Below the pieces are notes generated by a model, which saw only the letters and a program-made list of their open reading frames with translations, was not told the origin of the DNA and searched no databases. Positions 26,012 to 33,810 of a DNA stretch of 64,000 bases are shown one piece after another. How positions within the stretch are numbered: position 1 is the first letter of the stretch; each line of letters opens with the position of its first letter. The position numbers and the translations under genes were made by a program. This DNA is from JAZPYZ01 sp045544455 (GTDB taxonomy: Bacteria; Bacillota; Clostridia; Oscillospirales; Acutalibacteraceae): assembly GCA_045544455.1 (NCBI GenBank), contig JAZPYZ010000019.1:1-64000 (forward strand). The letters run 5' to 3'.

Positions 26012-26841
26012 ATAAAAGCCGCCTGTCTGCCGCGCCGTTTGCTTTGTGGATGACCTTGTTTACGGTTGTACCACTCGGCGTGGTGATCTGGTTCGCTTTT
26101 ACCAACGATGCCGGCGAATTCACGCTCGAAAACATTTGGGCGATAGGGGATTATATCGGGGTATTTGCGAATTCCATTAAACTTGGGGCGATTGCCACGG
26201 CGATCTGCCTATTATTGGCGTATCCATTAGCATACAGTATCTCTCGTAAAAACCAACGAGCACAACAAACCATGGTAATGATGGTGATGTTGCCGATGTG
26301 GATGAATTTTTTGTTGAGAACGTATGCGTGGATGTCGATTTTAGAAAATAACGGTTGGATCAACCGTTTGTTCCGGATGATCGGCGTGTTGGGTGAAACC
26401 GAATCGTTTCCGTTGATTAACACCGAAGGCGCCGTTGTGTTGGGCATGGTATACAATTTCCTGCCGTTTATGGTCATTCCGTTATATTCGGTCATGGTGA
26501 AGATTGACGGTCGTGTAACCGAAGCGGCGCAAGATCTCGGTGCAAACGGTTATCACGTGTTTCGTCGTGTGATTTTACCGCTTTCGACACCCGGCATTGT
26601 AACGGGGATTACGATGGTGTTTGTACCGGCCGTCAGCACGTTTGTTATCAGTAAACTGCTTGGTGGCGGCAAGGATTTGATGATTGGCGATGCGATCGAG
26701 TTAAAATTCATCGGGCAAGCGCAGAATTATCACGTTGGTGCCTCGCTTTCGCTGATATTGATGATTTTAATTTTGATCTGTATGGTATTTACCAATAAAG
26801 TGGATAACACAAACGAGGAAGGCGGTGGGTTCGTTATATGA
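26008..26841 (+). CDS. potB: Spermidine/putrescine ABC transporter permease
   Basis: The 277-residue protein has six hydrophobic segments and the permease EAA loop ([26 protein letters not shown]). It forms one half of the membrane channel with PotC. It starts within the potA stop (ATGA) and overlaps potC in the same way. Confidence 0.94.
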   Translation: MNKSRLSAAPFALWMTLFTVVPLGVVIWFAFTNDAGEFTLENIWAIGDYIGVFANSIKLGAIATAICLLLAYPLAYSISRKNQRAQQTMVMMVMLPMWMNFLLRTYAWMSILENNGWINRLFRMIGVLGETESFPLINTEGAVVLGMVYNFLPFMVIPLYSVMVKIDGRVTEAAQDLGANGYHVFRRVILPLSTPGIVTGITMVFVPAVSTFVISKLLGGGKDLMIGDAIELKFIGQAQNYHVGASLSLILMILILICMVFTNKVDNTNEEGGGFVI

Positions 26842-27638
26842 AAACGCTGTCTAAGATTTATAACGTGTTGATTTTTGGCTTTTTGTATTTACCGATTTTT
26901 CTGCTGATTTTATTCTCGTTTAACTCCACCCAAAACCGCGTAATATTTACCGGTTTTTCGCTTAGATGGTACGAGGATTTGTTTCACAACAGTGAAATCA
27001 TGAATGCGCTCGGCGTAACGATTACTGTTGCGTTAATTTCCACGGTTGTATCCACCGTCATCGGTACGGCAGCGGCGCTCGGTATTCATCGAATGAACCG
27101 CAAACTGCGTAATGTTTTTATGGCGGTAAACAACCTGCCGATGGTTAATCCCGAAATTGTAACCGGTATTTCGATGATGTTAATGTTTGCTTTTATCTAT
27201 CGCACGGTTGGCGTGTTGGAACTCGGATACGGTACCTTATTGATCTCGCACATTACGTTTTGTATCCCGTATGTGTTGCTGCAGGTCATGCCGAAACTGC
27301 GTCAAATGAACCAACACATGTACGAAGCGGCATTGGATCTGGGATGTCCGCCGTTTAAAGCGTTTTTCAAGGTGGTATTACCCGAAATTATGCCCGGTGT
27401 TGCGACCGGCGCCTTGATGGCGTTTACGATGTCGCTGGACGATTTTGTAATCAGTTTGTTCACGTCCGGATCAAGCGCTCAGAACTTATCGGTCAGTATC
27501 TATTCGATGGTAAAACGACACGTTACGCCGGAAATCAACGCCTTGTCGACCTTAATGTTCGGTACGGTATTAATTTTGTTAATCGCGATCAACGTGTTGC
27601 AAATTCGAGATGAGAATAAAAACAAACGGCGCTCGTAA
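26838..27638 (+). CDS. potC: Spermidine/putrescine ABC transporter permease
   Basis: The 266-residue permease has the PotC start (SKIYNVLIFGFLYLPIFLLILFSFN) and an EAA loop, EAALDLGCPPFKAFFKVVLPEI. It pairs with PotB. Its ATG overlaps the potB stop; potD follows after 21 bases. Confidence 0.94.
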   Translation: MKTLSKIYNVLIFGFLYLPIFLLILFSFNSTQNRVIFTGFSLRWYEDLFHNSEIMNALGVTITVALISTVVSTVIGTAAALGIHRMNRKLRNVFMAVNNLPMVNPEIVTGISMMLMFAFIYRTVGVLELGYGTLLISHITFCIPYVLLQVMPKLRQMNQHMYEAALDLGCPPFKAFFKVVLPEIMPGVATGALMAFTMSLDDFVISLFTSGSSAQNLSVSIYSMVKRHVTPEINALSTLMFGTVLILLIAINVLQIRDENKNKRRS

Positions 27639-27659
27639 GATGGGAGGAAGATCAGTCAA

Positions 27660-28757
27660 ATGAAACGACTCATTTTGATGGTATTGTGTCTTGCTCTCGC
27701 GGTGTCTTTCTCCGGTTGTAACGACGTATTACAAGCCGAAGACAGTTGGGGTTGGAGTGAAGAAGAACAAGCCGATGCAACCGGTATTACGCTAAATGTA
27801 TATAACTGGGGCGAATACATCGCACCGGATACCAACGATGCGTTCGAACATCTGACCGGCGTTACGGTAAACTATAAACAATTTACCGATAACGAAAGTA
27901 TGTACGCAACCTTGATGGCCGGCGTCAGTTATGATGTGATTATTCCGTCGGACTATATGGTAGGCAAGATGCGCAACGAGGGATTGCTCGAACCGCTTAA
28001 TTTCGATAATATCCCGAATTTTGCATTGATCGATGACAGTTTAAAAAATCCGGATTACGATCCGGAGAACCTGTATTCGGTTCCGTATACGTGGGGAACG
28101 GTCGGTATTTTCTATAACGAAAAATTTGTAGACGAAGAAGACTTAGCGCAAGGTTGGAATCTGCTTTGGGACAAGAAATACGCCGGCAAGATCTATATGT
28201 TCGACAATCCGCGTGATGCGTTCGGTATTTCACTCAAACGGTTGGGATATTCGATGAATTCCACTGATAAAGGGCAGATCGAAGAAGCGTTTGAAGAATT
28301 AAAGAAGCAAAAACCGATCTTGCAACAATACGTGATGGATCAGATCTATAGCAAAATGATCAACGAAGAGGGATGGATCGCCCCGTATTATACCGGCGAT
28401 GGTGTTATTATGATGGATTCCGAAGAAGGAAATGAGCATATTAAATGCTTTATCCCGGACGAAGGAACCAACCTGTTCGTTGATGCGATGTGTGTTCCCA
28501 AAGGCGTAAAACACAAATCTCAAGCAGAATCGTACATCAATTTTATGTGCCGCACGGAAGTGGCACTCGCGAACGCGGAAGAAATCGGATATTCCACACC
28601 GCACACCGAGGCGTTAGCGCAATTGGATCCGTTTTATGCCGATAATCCGGTGTTTTATCCGCCGGAAGAGGTACTCAATAAAGCGGAAATCTTTATCGCA
28701 TTACCGGAAGAGTGGAATACTTACTATGCCCAACTTTGGGAACGTTTAAAGATGTAA
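27660..28757 (+). CDS. potD: Polyamine-binding lipoprotein
   Basis: The 365-residue protein has a lipoprotein signal with lipobox SFSGC (Cys20) and then a PotD/PotF-type binding domain (LNVYNWGEYIAPDTNDAFEHLTGV; VIIPSDYMVGKM; PYTWGTVGIFYNEKF). It should capture spermidine or putrescine outside the cell for PotABC. GGGAGG precedes the ATG. Confidence 0.95.
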   Translation: MKRLILMVLCLALAVSFSGCNDVLQAEDSWGWSEEEQADATGITLNVYNWGEYIAPDTNDAFEHLTGVTVNYKQFTDNESMYATLMAGVSYDVIIPSDYMVGKMRNEGLLEPLNFDNIPNFALIDDSLKNPDYDPENLYSVPYTWGTVGIFYNEKFVDEEDLAQGWNLLWDKKYAGKIYMFDNPRDAFGISLKRLGYSMNSTDKGQIEEAFEELKKQKPILQQYVMDQIYSKMINEEGWIAPYYTGDGVIMMDSEEGNEHIKCFIPDEGTNLFVDAMCVPKGVKHKSQAESYINFMCRTEVALANAEEIGYSTPHTEALAQLDPFYADNPVFYPPEEVLNKAEIFIALPEEWNTYYAQLWERLKM

Positions 28758-28779
28758 CAAAAGGGGGAGAAAGCCGCCT

Positions 28780-29280
28780 ATGAAACGGATTGCACAGTTC
28801 GAAAAGGTAAGCCGCGCACAGTTCCAAACCGACTGGGAAGACACGTTTGGTGGAAAACTCGCATCGGATTACGATGGTATTACCTTGCCACGCCGGGCAA
28901 CGGCTGGTTCTGCCGGGTATGACTTTTTCTTAACGTGTGACGTGTGTTTGGCACCGGGAGAAACGGTTAAAATCCCGACCGGCATTCGTGCCAAAATCGA
29001 CAACGGATGGGTGTTAAAACTGTATCCGCGCAGTGGTCTGGGTTTTAAATTCCGTCTACAGCTCAACAATACGGTCGGCATTATCGATAGCGATTATTAC
29101 CATTCCGATAATGAAGGCCATATCTTTATCAAAATCACCAACGATTCCAACGAAGGCAAAACGGTTAGTCTGAAAAAAGGGGACGGTTTTGCACAAGGAA
29201 TTTTTGTGGAATACGGAATCACAATGGATGACGACGTCACCGACGTGCGAAACGGCGGATTCGGTAGCACCGGTACTTAA
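28780..29280 (+). CDS. dut: dUTP diphosphatase
   Basis: The 166-residue trimeric-type dUTPase hydrolyses dUTP to dUMP. Its five motifs are visible: TAGSAGYDF, PRSGLGFKF, VGIIDSDYY, KKGDGFAQG and the glycine-rich NGGFGSTGT at the C-terminus. About 40 residues precede motif 1, more than usual. AAGGGGGAG precedes the ATG. It is 22 bases behind potD and shares the transcript up to the terminator at 29291. Confidence 0.93.
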   Translation: MKRIAQFEKVSRAQFQTDWEDTFGGKLASDYDGITLPRRATAGSAGYDFFLTCDVCLAPGETVKIPTGIRAKIDNGWVLKLYPRSGLGFKFRLQLNNTVGIIDSDYYHSDNEGHIFIKITNDSNEGKTVSLKKGDGFAQGIFVEYGITMDDDVTDVRNGGFGSTGT

Positions 29281-29290
29281 ATAGCAACTA

Positions 29291-29331
29291 ATAAAAGGCA
29301 TAAGCAGCACTTTACTGCTTATGCCTTTTAT
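29291..29331. terminator. Bidirectional terminator between dut and the DUF1540 gene
   Basis: A perfect 17-bp stem beginning ATAAAAGGCA with a seven-base loop has T-runs in both directions. Confidence 0.9.
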
Positions 29332-29338
29332 CTTACTG

Positions 29339-29662
29339 TTATCGAGCTCTAAAGGTAGCGCATTCGGTTTCGCCGCAAGTACAAGCGTTGCAGTTTTTTA
29401 CCGATACGCTGGGAGCTTCACAACGTCGATCTTCGTTGTATACGCAATTTACCGCATCACAGGTAATGGTCAGCGACTGGTTCGGACGCTCGTAACCGAC
29501 GTTGTTGGTCGCGCCTTCCGGAATCTTGGTAAAGGAATCACAGCGAGTATCCTTGCTGCTTTTGGCCGATGTGCCGCCAACATGGATCTCGTTTCGGCAA
29601 CAACAATGTTGAGAGTTGCTGCTGCAATGGATAACATCACACGACAAATTGGTTTTCATCAT
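29339..29662 (-). CDS. Cys-rich protein with two DUF1540 domains
   Basis: The 107-residue protein carries two DUF1540-like units, each with four to six Cys: NLSCDVIHCSSNSQHCCCRNE and ITCDAVNCVYNEDRRCEAP followed by CNACTCGETEC. Such domains are common in spore-forming Clostridia and are probably metal-binding. GAGGTG seven bases upstream supports this ATG. It is the last chromosomal gene before the prophage. Confidence 0.85.
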   Translation of the reverse strand: MMKTNLSCDVIHCSSNSQHCCCRNEIHVGGTSAKSSKDTRCDSFTKIPEGATNNVGYERPNQSLTITCDAVNCVYNEDRRCEAPSVSVKNCNACTCGETECATFRAR

Positions 29663-29891
29663 TTTAAAACACCTCATTTAGAATGAATACAGGGGAGCAA
29701 CCATATCATGTGCAAATTTTCCTGTTTTATTCATTTTTAAATTTCAAAACACAAAGTCTTTTAGAGAACATGATTGCTTGCACGCAGATTATTTACGTGT
29801 ATTAAGATGCACCTATAAATACATCCGGCCGTTTTTTTAAATCGTACCCAGGAGAGAGGGATTTGTGCCATACCCCTAAAAAAACACACGT
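29663..29891. other. AT-rich intergenic region at the left prophage flank
   Basis: About 230 bases hold the DUF1540 upstream region and chromosomal flank of the attachment site. I see no gene, RNA or clear repeat here. Confidence 0.5.
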
Positions 29892-29921
29892 AACTATACA
29901 AAATGAATATTGTCGAAGAAA
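29892..29921 (+). repeat. Left attachment site (attL), half dif-like
   Basis: The left 11-bp arm ACTATACAAAA and the centre TGAATA are identical to the right site, but the other arm is TTGTCGAAGAA and so degenerate. This fits a hybrid of chromosomal and phage half-sites. Confidence 0.75.
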
Positions 29922-29935
29922 AGGAGAAATGAACT

Positions 29936-30184
29936 ATGGCAAAGGTACAAGATGCGATGGTAGTGGGTTTGAAGGCATTCAAATCGAAAAAAACTGGTCA
30001 GGAATACTTTTTGATCAACGTATTGTTCGAGGATCCCGAAATGACGGCAGGGATGAACTGTGCGAATGTCTTCATCAATGAAGACGAATTCAAAGAACTG
30101 TTGGGCACTTGGCGCTCAACAGACGGTGATGGTGTAACAATTTCGATCTTCTGCGTAGGTGGACGGGTCGAATACGTTAAGTAA
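29936..30184 (+). CDS. Putative ssDNA-binding protein of the phage
   Basis: The 82-residue protein (SKKTGQEYFLINVLFEDPE; VFINEDEFKELLG) is small, mostly beta, and first in the phage operon, before the coat gene. In filamentous phages this place is held by the ssDNA-binding protein that coats genomes before export. The assignment is from size, predicted structure and position, not from a recognised motif. AAGGAG lies nine bases upstream. Confidence 0.5.
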   Translation: MAKVQDAMVVGLKAFKSKKTGQEYFLINVLFEDPEMTAGMNCANVFINEDEFKELLGTWRSTDGDGVTISIFCVGGRVEYVK

Positions 30185-30204
30185 ACGAGAAAGGAGAATG
30201 CACA

Positions 30205-30426
30205 ATGACTATGCCGATTACCGCAGAGGTGACCACCGCTTCGCAAGAATTGAGCGCTTTTATGGATACCATCAAAACCGCCTTGGCTGATATGACCGCC
30301 AGCAACCTGGGCACCATTTTGGTGGCAGGTCTCGGTATCACGATCGCCCTTGTTCTCGCGTGGTTCGCTTATCGTTGGCTCACTCGCAAGTTGAGCGGCG
30401 CGATGAAGTCCGGCAAACTGGGCTGA
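30205..30426 (+). CDS. Putative major coat protein of the filamentous phage
   Basis: The 73-residue protein has an N-terminal amphipathic part with acidic residues (Glu7, Glu15, Asp21, Asp29), one membrane helix (about 35-59, GTILVAGLGITIALVLAWF) and a basic C-terminus (RWLTRKLSGAMKSGK). This acidic-membrane-basic layout is that of pVIII-type major coat proteins, which wrap DNA with their basic ends. No cleavable signal peptide is seen. A hairpin terminator directly follows, as in filamentous phages where the coat gene is the most expressed. Confidence 0.75.
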   Translation: MTMPITAEVTTASQELSAFMDTIKTALADMTASNLGTILVAGLGITIALVLAWFAYRWLTRKLSGAMKSGKLG

Positions 30427-30431
30427 TTAAA

Positions 30432-30465
30432 AAAGAGGGCAGAGCAATCTGCTCTCTTTCTTTTT
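30432..30465 (+). terminator. Hairpin after the coat gene
   Basis: Stem AAAGAGGGCAGA / TCTGCTCTCTTT with loop GCAA, with one bulge, precedes a T-rich run. It would limit read-through from the coat gene into the ATPase gene. Confidence 0.65.
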
Positions 30466-30479
30466 AGGAGGAAAATCAA

Positions 30480-31157
30480 ATGACAATAGAAAAAGCAGAC
30501 TATTTGCCCAAATTTAACCTTAAAGGTATTGGGGATAAGATACGTTTAAACGCTTTTAAAGGCACCGAAGACAGTTTTCCGTATGATGGTCTTTGGATGT
30601 TTTCGGGTTCGCAAGGCTCGGGTAAAACCTTATTGATGATGCACGCTGTTCGAGATATTGTGACCGCATATCCTGACGTATTGATCGTGTCAAATATTTC
30701 TATCTTCGGTGTTCCGTCCATCCCATACCAAGGCATTGAAGATTTTGAAAAATACAACAACGGCAAAAAAGGCATAGTGTATGTGATCGACGAGATACAC
30801 ACGTTGTTTAATTCGCTCGAAAGCAAGAATATGCCTGTTAGTACTATTCAGGTTTGGTCGCAAAACCGCAAGAATCGCCGTGTAATCCTTGGAACAAGTC
30901 AACGGTTCACCCGTATTGCCAAAGGCATTAGAGAGCAATGCAAGTGGCATTATGAGTGTTCTGGGGATTTTCTCGGTTTAATTTATAAATACCGTGTCCT
31001 TGACGGTGGCAACTATAACGACGAAGGAAAGTATATTCTTAAAGAAGACGAAGAAATGCCACGTAGACACTTTTACATCCCAAACAAAAACGCAATGTTG
31101 ATGTATAACACACTCGAAGTAGTCCGGCGTGATGATGGAAAGGATGATGAAAAATGA
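30480..31157 (+). CDS. Zot-type P-loop ATPase (phage morphogenesis)
   Basis: The 225-residue protein has Walker A GSQGSGKT (residues 43-50) and Walker B VYVIDEIH (100-107). The conserved VWSQNRKNRRVILGTSQRFTRI region follows. This is the pI/Zot family ATPase that drives extrusion of filamentous phage. Unlike the classical protein there is no membrane segment; the next gene, overlapping by four bases, encodes one. AGGAGG precedes the ATG. Confidence 0.85.
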   Translation: MTIEKADYLPKFNLKGIGDKIRLNAFKGTEDSFPYDGLWMFSGSQGSGKTLLMMHAVRDIVTAYPDVLIVSNISIFGVPSIPYQGIEDFEKYNNGKKGIVYVIDEIHTLFNSLESKNMPVSTIQVWSQNRKNRRVILGTSQRFTRIAKGIREQCKWHYECSGDFLGLIYKYRVLDGGNYNDEGKYILKEDEEMPRRHFYIPNKNAMLMYNTLEVVRRDDGKDDEK

Positions 31158-31267
31158 TCTTTATTGCCGAAGCATTTGGCGCGATTTTCCCTCATGTGTT
31201 TATACTCTGCTGTTATTATATCGTTGTTACAATGGTAGTTCGCGCTTTTAAAGGGGGTAGTTTGTAA
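31154..31267 (+). CDS. 37-residue single-pass membrane protein of the phage
   Basis: ATG overlaps the Zot stop codon (ATGA) and the TAA overlaps the next ATG. The product has one hydrophobic stretch (FPHVFILCCYYIVVTMVV) and ends RAFKGGSL. It could be the membrane partner missing from the ATPase, or a minor coat protein of the pVII/pIX kind. Tight coupling on both sides makes a real gene likely. Confidence 0.65.
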   Translation: MIFIAEAFGAIFPHVFILCCYYIVVTMVVRAFKGGSL

Positions 31268-31662
31268 TGACACAAGTGACAGACTCCTGGAGTAGTATTC
31301 CCAGCACGGTCGTGAACATCATCAAAAACAAAATCGGCGCATTTGATGATGCCGTGATTTTGCAAACTGGCGATTATGAATATACCGCACAGATCGAAAA
31401 CAAGATCACCGGCGCGGTCGAACAAATCAGGGTATATCGTACGTCAAGTTCCGGCTATTCTACGTATTGGTCTACCGCAACCACGTCGATCGACGAAATG
31501 TCGTACACCTGTAACAACGAATACTACGCATATAGCACGATCGGGTTCGGTCAACCGATCATCGACAATCAAGCGAGAATCTCAAGCATTGCGAACGTCA
31601 GCATTATGTGTTTTTTGGTTCTCGCGGTATTCTTCGGAATGATCTTCGGAAGGCGGCGATAA
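31267..31662 (+). CDS. Putative minor virion protein with C-terminal membrane anchor
   Basis: The 131-residue protein has a soluble N-terminal domain with many Ser, Thr and Tyr and a C-terminal membrane helix (ANVSIMCFLVLAVFFGMIFG) followed by RRR. It lacks a signal peptide. AAAGGGGG lies 11 bases before the ATG. It is not similar to a family I recognise; position between ATPase and adhesin-like gene suggests a virion part. Confidence 0.6.
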   Translation: MTQVTDSWSSIPSTVVNIIKNKIGAFDDAVILQTGDYEYTAQIENKITGAVEQIRVYRTSSSGYSTYWSTATTSIDEMSYTCNNEYYAYSTIGFGQPIIDNQARISSIANVSIMCFLVLAVFFGMIFGRRR

Positions 31663-31663
31663 T

Positions 31664-32698
31664 ATGAAACAACAGGTTATCAAAAAAGCAATTTCGGTGT
31701 CGACTTGTTTGTTATTACTTGTGGCTATTATCGCTATGCCGGTGTCTGCAAACACATTGAGAAAGATTGATCATGTGAAAGCAACTGAAGAATCGACTTA
31801 TTTGTGGTATACCGGTGCTCCGGATGAAGAATACGAGTTGATTGTGAATGGTACAGATAAAGTATCAAAGGATGTAGCCGGAACACCGCATGATTTCTTT
31901 TATGCAGGCTTTGATAATGCCATTAAGGTGACGGATTATTCTTGGTTATGGGTTGAGTACAGTATTCCCATAACGCTTGAGGTTGGCGAAGGCTACAATA
32001 TAACGTTTCCGATAAACTATTTTGCAGATAGTGAAATAGATCACCGGTCTATTGATTATGTTCTTCAAATGTTTGATGAAGATGGTTATTCTTATCACGG
32101 TGATATTAAGAGCAATAATGTGAAAGCATATTACGGTGATATGGGTATTGAGCATTACCAGGGTGAAATCGTTTTTGAGGGAATAAACGAAGAAGAGAGC
32201 CCAATTGTACTGATAACTATTCAATTTATTATGGATGATTTTACATCATTAGGCAGTGGACATCACGGTTTTATGTTTGGCTTTTACGATGATATTACTG
32301 TTACAACCGGTGATATGATCGGCGAACAAGATCATATTGAAGACGAAGCCGGCGGATATGCCGAAGACGTGCAAAACATGTTGCCGATCCCGGACACCGG
32401 AAATATCATCGGTGCTATGTCAAACCTGGTCGGCGCTTTTTCGGTCGATGATACCAAAGGAGCCGTGCTAACGATCCCACGTGTGGCCATCCCGGCGATC
32501 GATGGAGTATTTGAGGAAATACCTTTGTTAGAGGAACAAAAAGTCGACTTTAACGATTACGTAGAGATGATACCCGAAGCGATAGTAACATTAGTACGTA
32601 ATTTGCTATCTTGCGCCCTTGTAATCTATTGCATCAAGGAAATATACGATGTGATCTATATTATACTCGCGTATAAAAAAGACGGGGGTGGCGCGTAA
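31664..32698 (+). CDS. Putative adsorption (pIII-like) protein of the phage
   Basis: The 344-residue protein has a signal peptide (hydrophobic core near 10-24, cleavage probably after Ala29 in PVSA), an acidic extracellular region, and one C-terminal membrane helix (about 312-334). This layout and its gene position match pIII-type adsorption proteins that bind the host receptor. The sequence itself is not recognised. The stop overlaps the start of the next gene (TAATG). Confidence 0.65.
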   Translation: MKQQVIKKAISVSTCLLLLVAIIAMPVSANTLRKIDHVKATEESTYLWYTGAPDEEYELIVNGTDKVSKDVAGTPHDFFYAGFDNAIKVTDYSWLWVEYSIPITLEVGEGYNITFPINYFADSEIDHRSIDYVLQMFDEDGYSYHGDIKSNNVKAYYGDMGIEHYQGEIVFEGINEEESPIVLITIQFIMDDFTSLGSGHHGFMFGFYDDITVTTGDMIGEQDHIEDEAGGYAEDVQNMLPIPDTGNIIGAMSNLVGAFSVDDTKGAVLTIPRVAIPAIDGVFEEIPLLEEQKVDFNDYVEMIPEAIVTLVRNLLSCALVIYCIKEIYDVIYIILAYKKDGGGA

Positions 32699-32991
32699 TG
32701 GGTGATTTAGTCAAATGGGGATTACTCATTGCAGGTATAGTGATCCTGGTCGCAATGGTCCTGCAACTCCCGATCTTCGCGGTCGATCTCGGCGCCTTCG
32801 GTGACGGTATCGCCGCGATTCTCGACGTATGTGGTGATGCACTCGTATTCGCTAGATCTGTCGTGAACTTGTTCTTGACCGATTGGGGCGCAACCATTTT
32901 GACTGGCTTGTTGGTATGGATTTTCTTGCGGTGGTTGCTCATCAAGAACATCGGTACCATCATTGCCGTCTATAATTACCTTTTCCGCTGA
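32698..32991 (+). CDS. Small two-helix membrane protein of the phage
   Basis: The 97-residue protein has two hydrophobic stretches (about 6-28 and 66-90) and an acidic middle. In size and place it resembles a pVI-type minor coat protein. It is translationally coupled to the adsorption-like gene and is the last gene of the structural operon. Confidence 0.6.
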   Translation: MGDLVKWGLLIAGIVILVAMVLQLPIFAVDLGAFGDGIAAILDVCGDALVFARSVVNLFLTDWGATILTGLLVWIFLRWLLIKNIGTIIAVYNYLFR

Positions 32992-33009
32992 CGGATAGTA
33001 GGAGTGTCC

Positions 33010-33040
33010 GCATCGGGGGAAGCCCGTAGGGTGCCGATGC
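33010..33040 (+). other. GC-rich hairpin after the structural operon
   Basis: Arms GCATCGG and CCGATGC enclose a GGG...CCC internal pairing. No T-run follows, so it may be an RNA or ssDNA structure rather than a terminator. Confidence 0.5.
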
Positions 33041-33076
33041 AACGTCTGATTTTCCCGATAGGGAACGGTAGAAACA

Positions 33077-33118
33077 AGAAAACCCCCGATCAGGGCGAAT
33101 GCCCTTCGGGGGTTTTCT
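33077..33118. terminator. Bidirectional terminator between the structural operon and the repressor
   Basis: Stem AGAAAACCCCCGA / TCGGGGGTTTTCT with an inner AGGGC/GCCCT part. It can end both the plus-strand operon and the minus-strand repressor gene. Confidence 0.88.
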
Positions 33119-33119
33119 G

Positions 33120-33344
33120 TTACCGTTTCGGATATGGCAAATTATCGGGCAAGCCGAGAATGTAATCTGCGCTGACGTGGTAAAACATTGCTAATGTGCT
33201 GATATGCTCGATCGGGATTGGTCGTATACCACGTTCATACTTGCCGTAATAACTGCGATCTGTTTTCAAAATGTCTGCTACGTTCTGTTGGGTTAGGTCG
33301 TGATCTTCACGTAAATCTCGTAGAATTTCAAAGTATTTTTTCAT
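33120..33344 (-). CDS. XRE-family repressor of the phage
   Basis: The 74-residue protein is a helix-turn-helix domain (LREDHDLTQQNVADILKTDRSYYGKYERGIRPIPIEHISTLAMFYHVSADYILGL) with no other domain. It probably keeps the replication operon silent by binding the three operators between it and that operon. GGTAGG lies eight bases before ATG 33344; a GTG at 33353 is in frame. Confidence 0.88.
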   Translation of the reverse strand: MKKYFEILRDLREDHDLTQQNVADILKTDRSYYGKYERGIRPIPIEHISTLAMFYHVSADYILGLPDNLPYPKR

Positions 33345-33367
33345 AATTCGCACCTACCTTCAGTGCA

Positions 33368-33447
33368 ATTGTATCACGGGTCATAAATTTCCCTCTTGAC
33401 AAGGGTCACAAGTGGCCCTTAATAGAGTTATGGGGCACAAATGACCC
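33368..33447. promoter_or_regulatory. Divergent promoter region with three 16-bp operators
   Basis: Three near-palindromes fit GGGNCAYAARTGRCCC or close to it: 33378-33393 (GGGTCATAAATTTCCC), 33403-33418 (GGGTCACAAGTGGCCC) and 33432-33447 (GGGGCACAAATGACCC). The middle one fills the 17-bp spacer after TTGACA (33396-33401) of the plus-strand promoter. The left one covers the -35 zone of the repressor promoter (minus -10 TACAAT, 33368-33373, extended by TG). Repressor binding would thus shut off both genes. Confidence 0.75.
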
Positions 33448-33452
33448 ACACA

Positions 33453-33503
33453 CCTACTCTTTCCTGATCTGTGGGACCGCCTTACAGATCGGGGAAGGGT
33501 AGG
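33453..33503 (+). other. Uninterrupted 20-bp hairpin (candidate packaging signal or origin)
   Basis: Positions 33453-33472 pair with 33484-33503 without a bulge, with three G-T pairs, around an 11-base loop (GGGACCGCCTT). No T-run follows. In single-stranded phage DNA it would be the strongest hairpin of the element. Confidence 0.65.
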
Positions 33504-33528
33504 ACAAAAAAGAAAGGCGGTAAAGAAA

Positions 33529-33747
33529 ATGAGAAAACTCGACAGAAACGAACGAAAACGGCTAAAAGAGATCACCGACAAAATGACAGATCAAGAGTTG
33601 GTCCAGTTCACCGAAGGAGCACTCGACGAAGCAATGCACGACATAACGAATGAGTTTTTGGGTGATCAAGTACATTATTTGATGAAATTGTGCTTTGGGC
33701 GCGGAATTTTCAAAAACATATCTCCCGACCTTATGAGGGGGATATAG
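33529..33747 (+). CDS. Small charged phage protein of unknown function
   Basis: The 72-residue, mostly helical protein (MRKLDRNERKRLKEITDKMTDQELVQFTEG) is not recognised. It is the first gene after the repressed promoter and AAAGGCGG precedes its ATG. Its last codons run into the replication origin. Small genes in this place are often copy-number regulators, but there is no direct evidence. Confidence 0.6.
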   Translation: MRKLDRNERKRLKEITDKMTDQELVQFTEGALDEAMHDITNEFLGDQVHYLMKLCFGRGIFKNISPDLMRGI

Positions 33748-33793
33748 GGGGTGTACTACGACACACCCCCATGTGATCATTGATCATTGATCA
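33747..33793 (+). other. Rolling-circle replication origin (dso) with nick loop and iterons
   Basis: A hairpin with arms GGGGGTGT (33747-33754) and ACACCCCC (33763-33770) presents TACTACGAC at 33754-33762. Nicking by RepB of pMV158-family plasmids occurs in TACTACG/AC within a similar loop. Three tandem copies of TGATCAT (the last TGATCA) follow at 33774-33793 and resemble the initiator-binding repeats of such origins. Rep begins 18 bases later. Confidence 0.88.
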
Positions 33794-33810
33794 AAATTGA
33801 GGTGTAAAAA

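Noticed and set aside
33773..33793. CRISPR-like array
   Set aside because: The three tandem 7-bp units are origin iterons; there are no spacers, and no CRISPR repeats or cas genes occur in the window.
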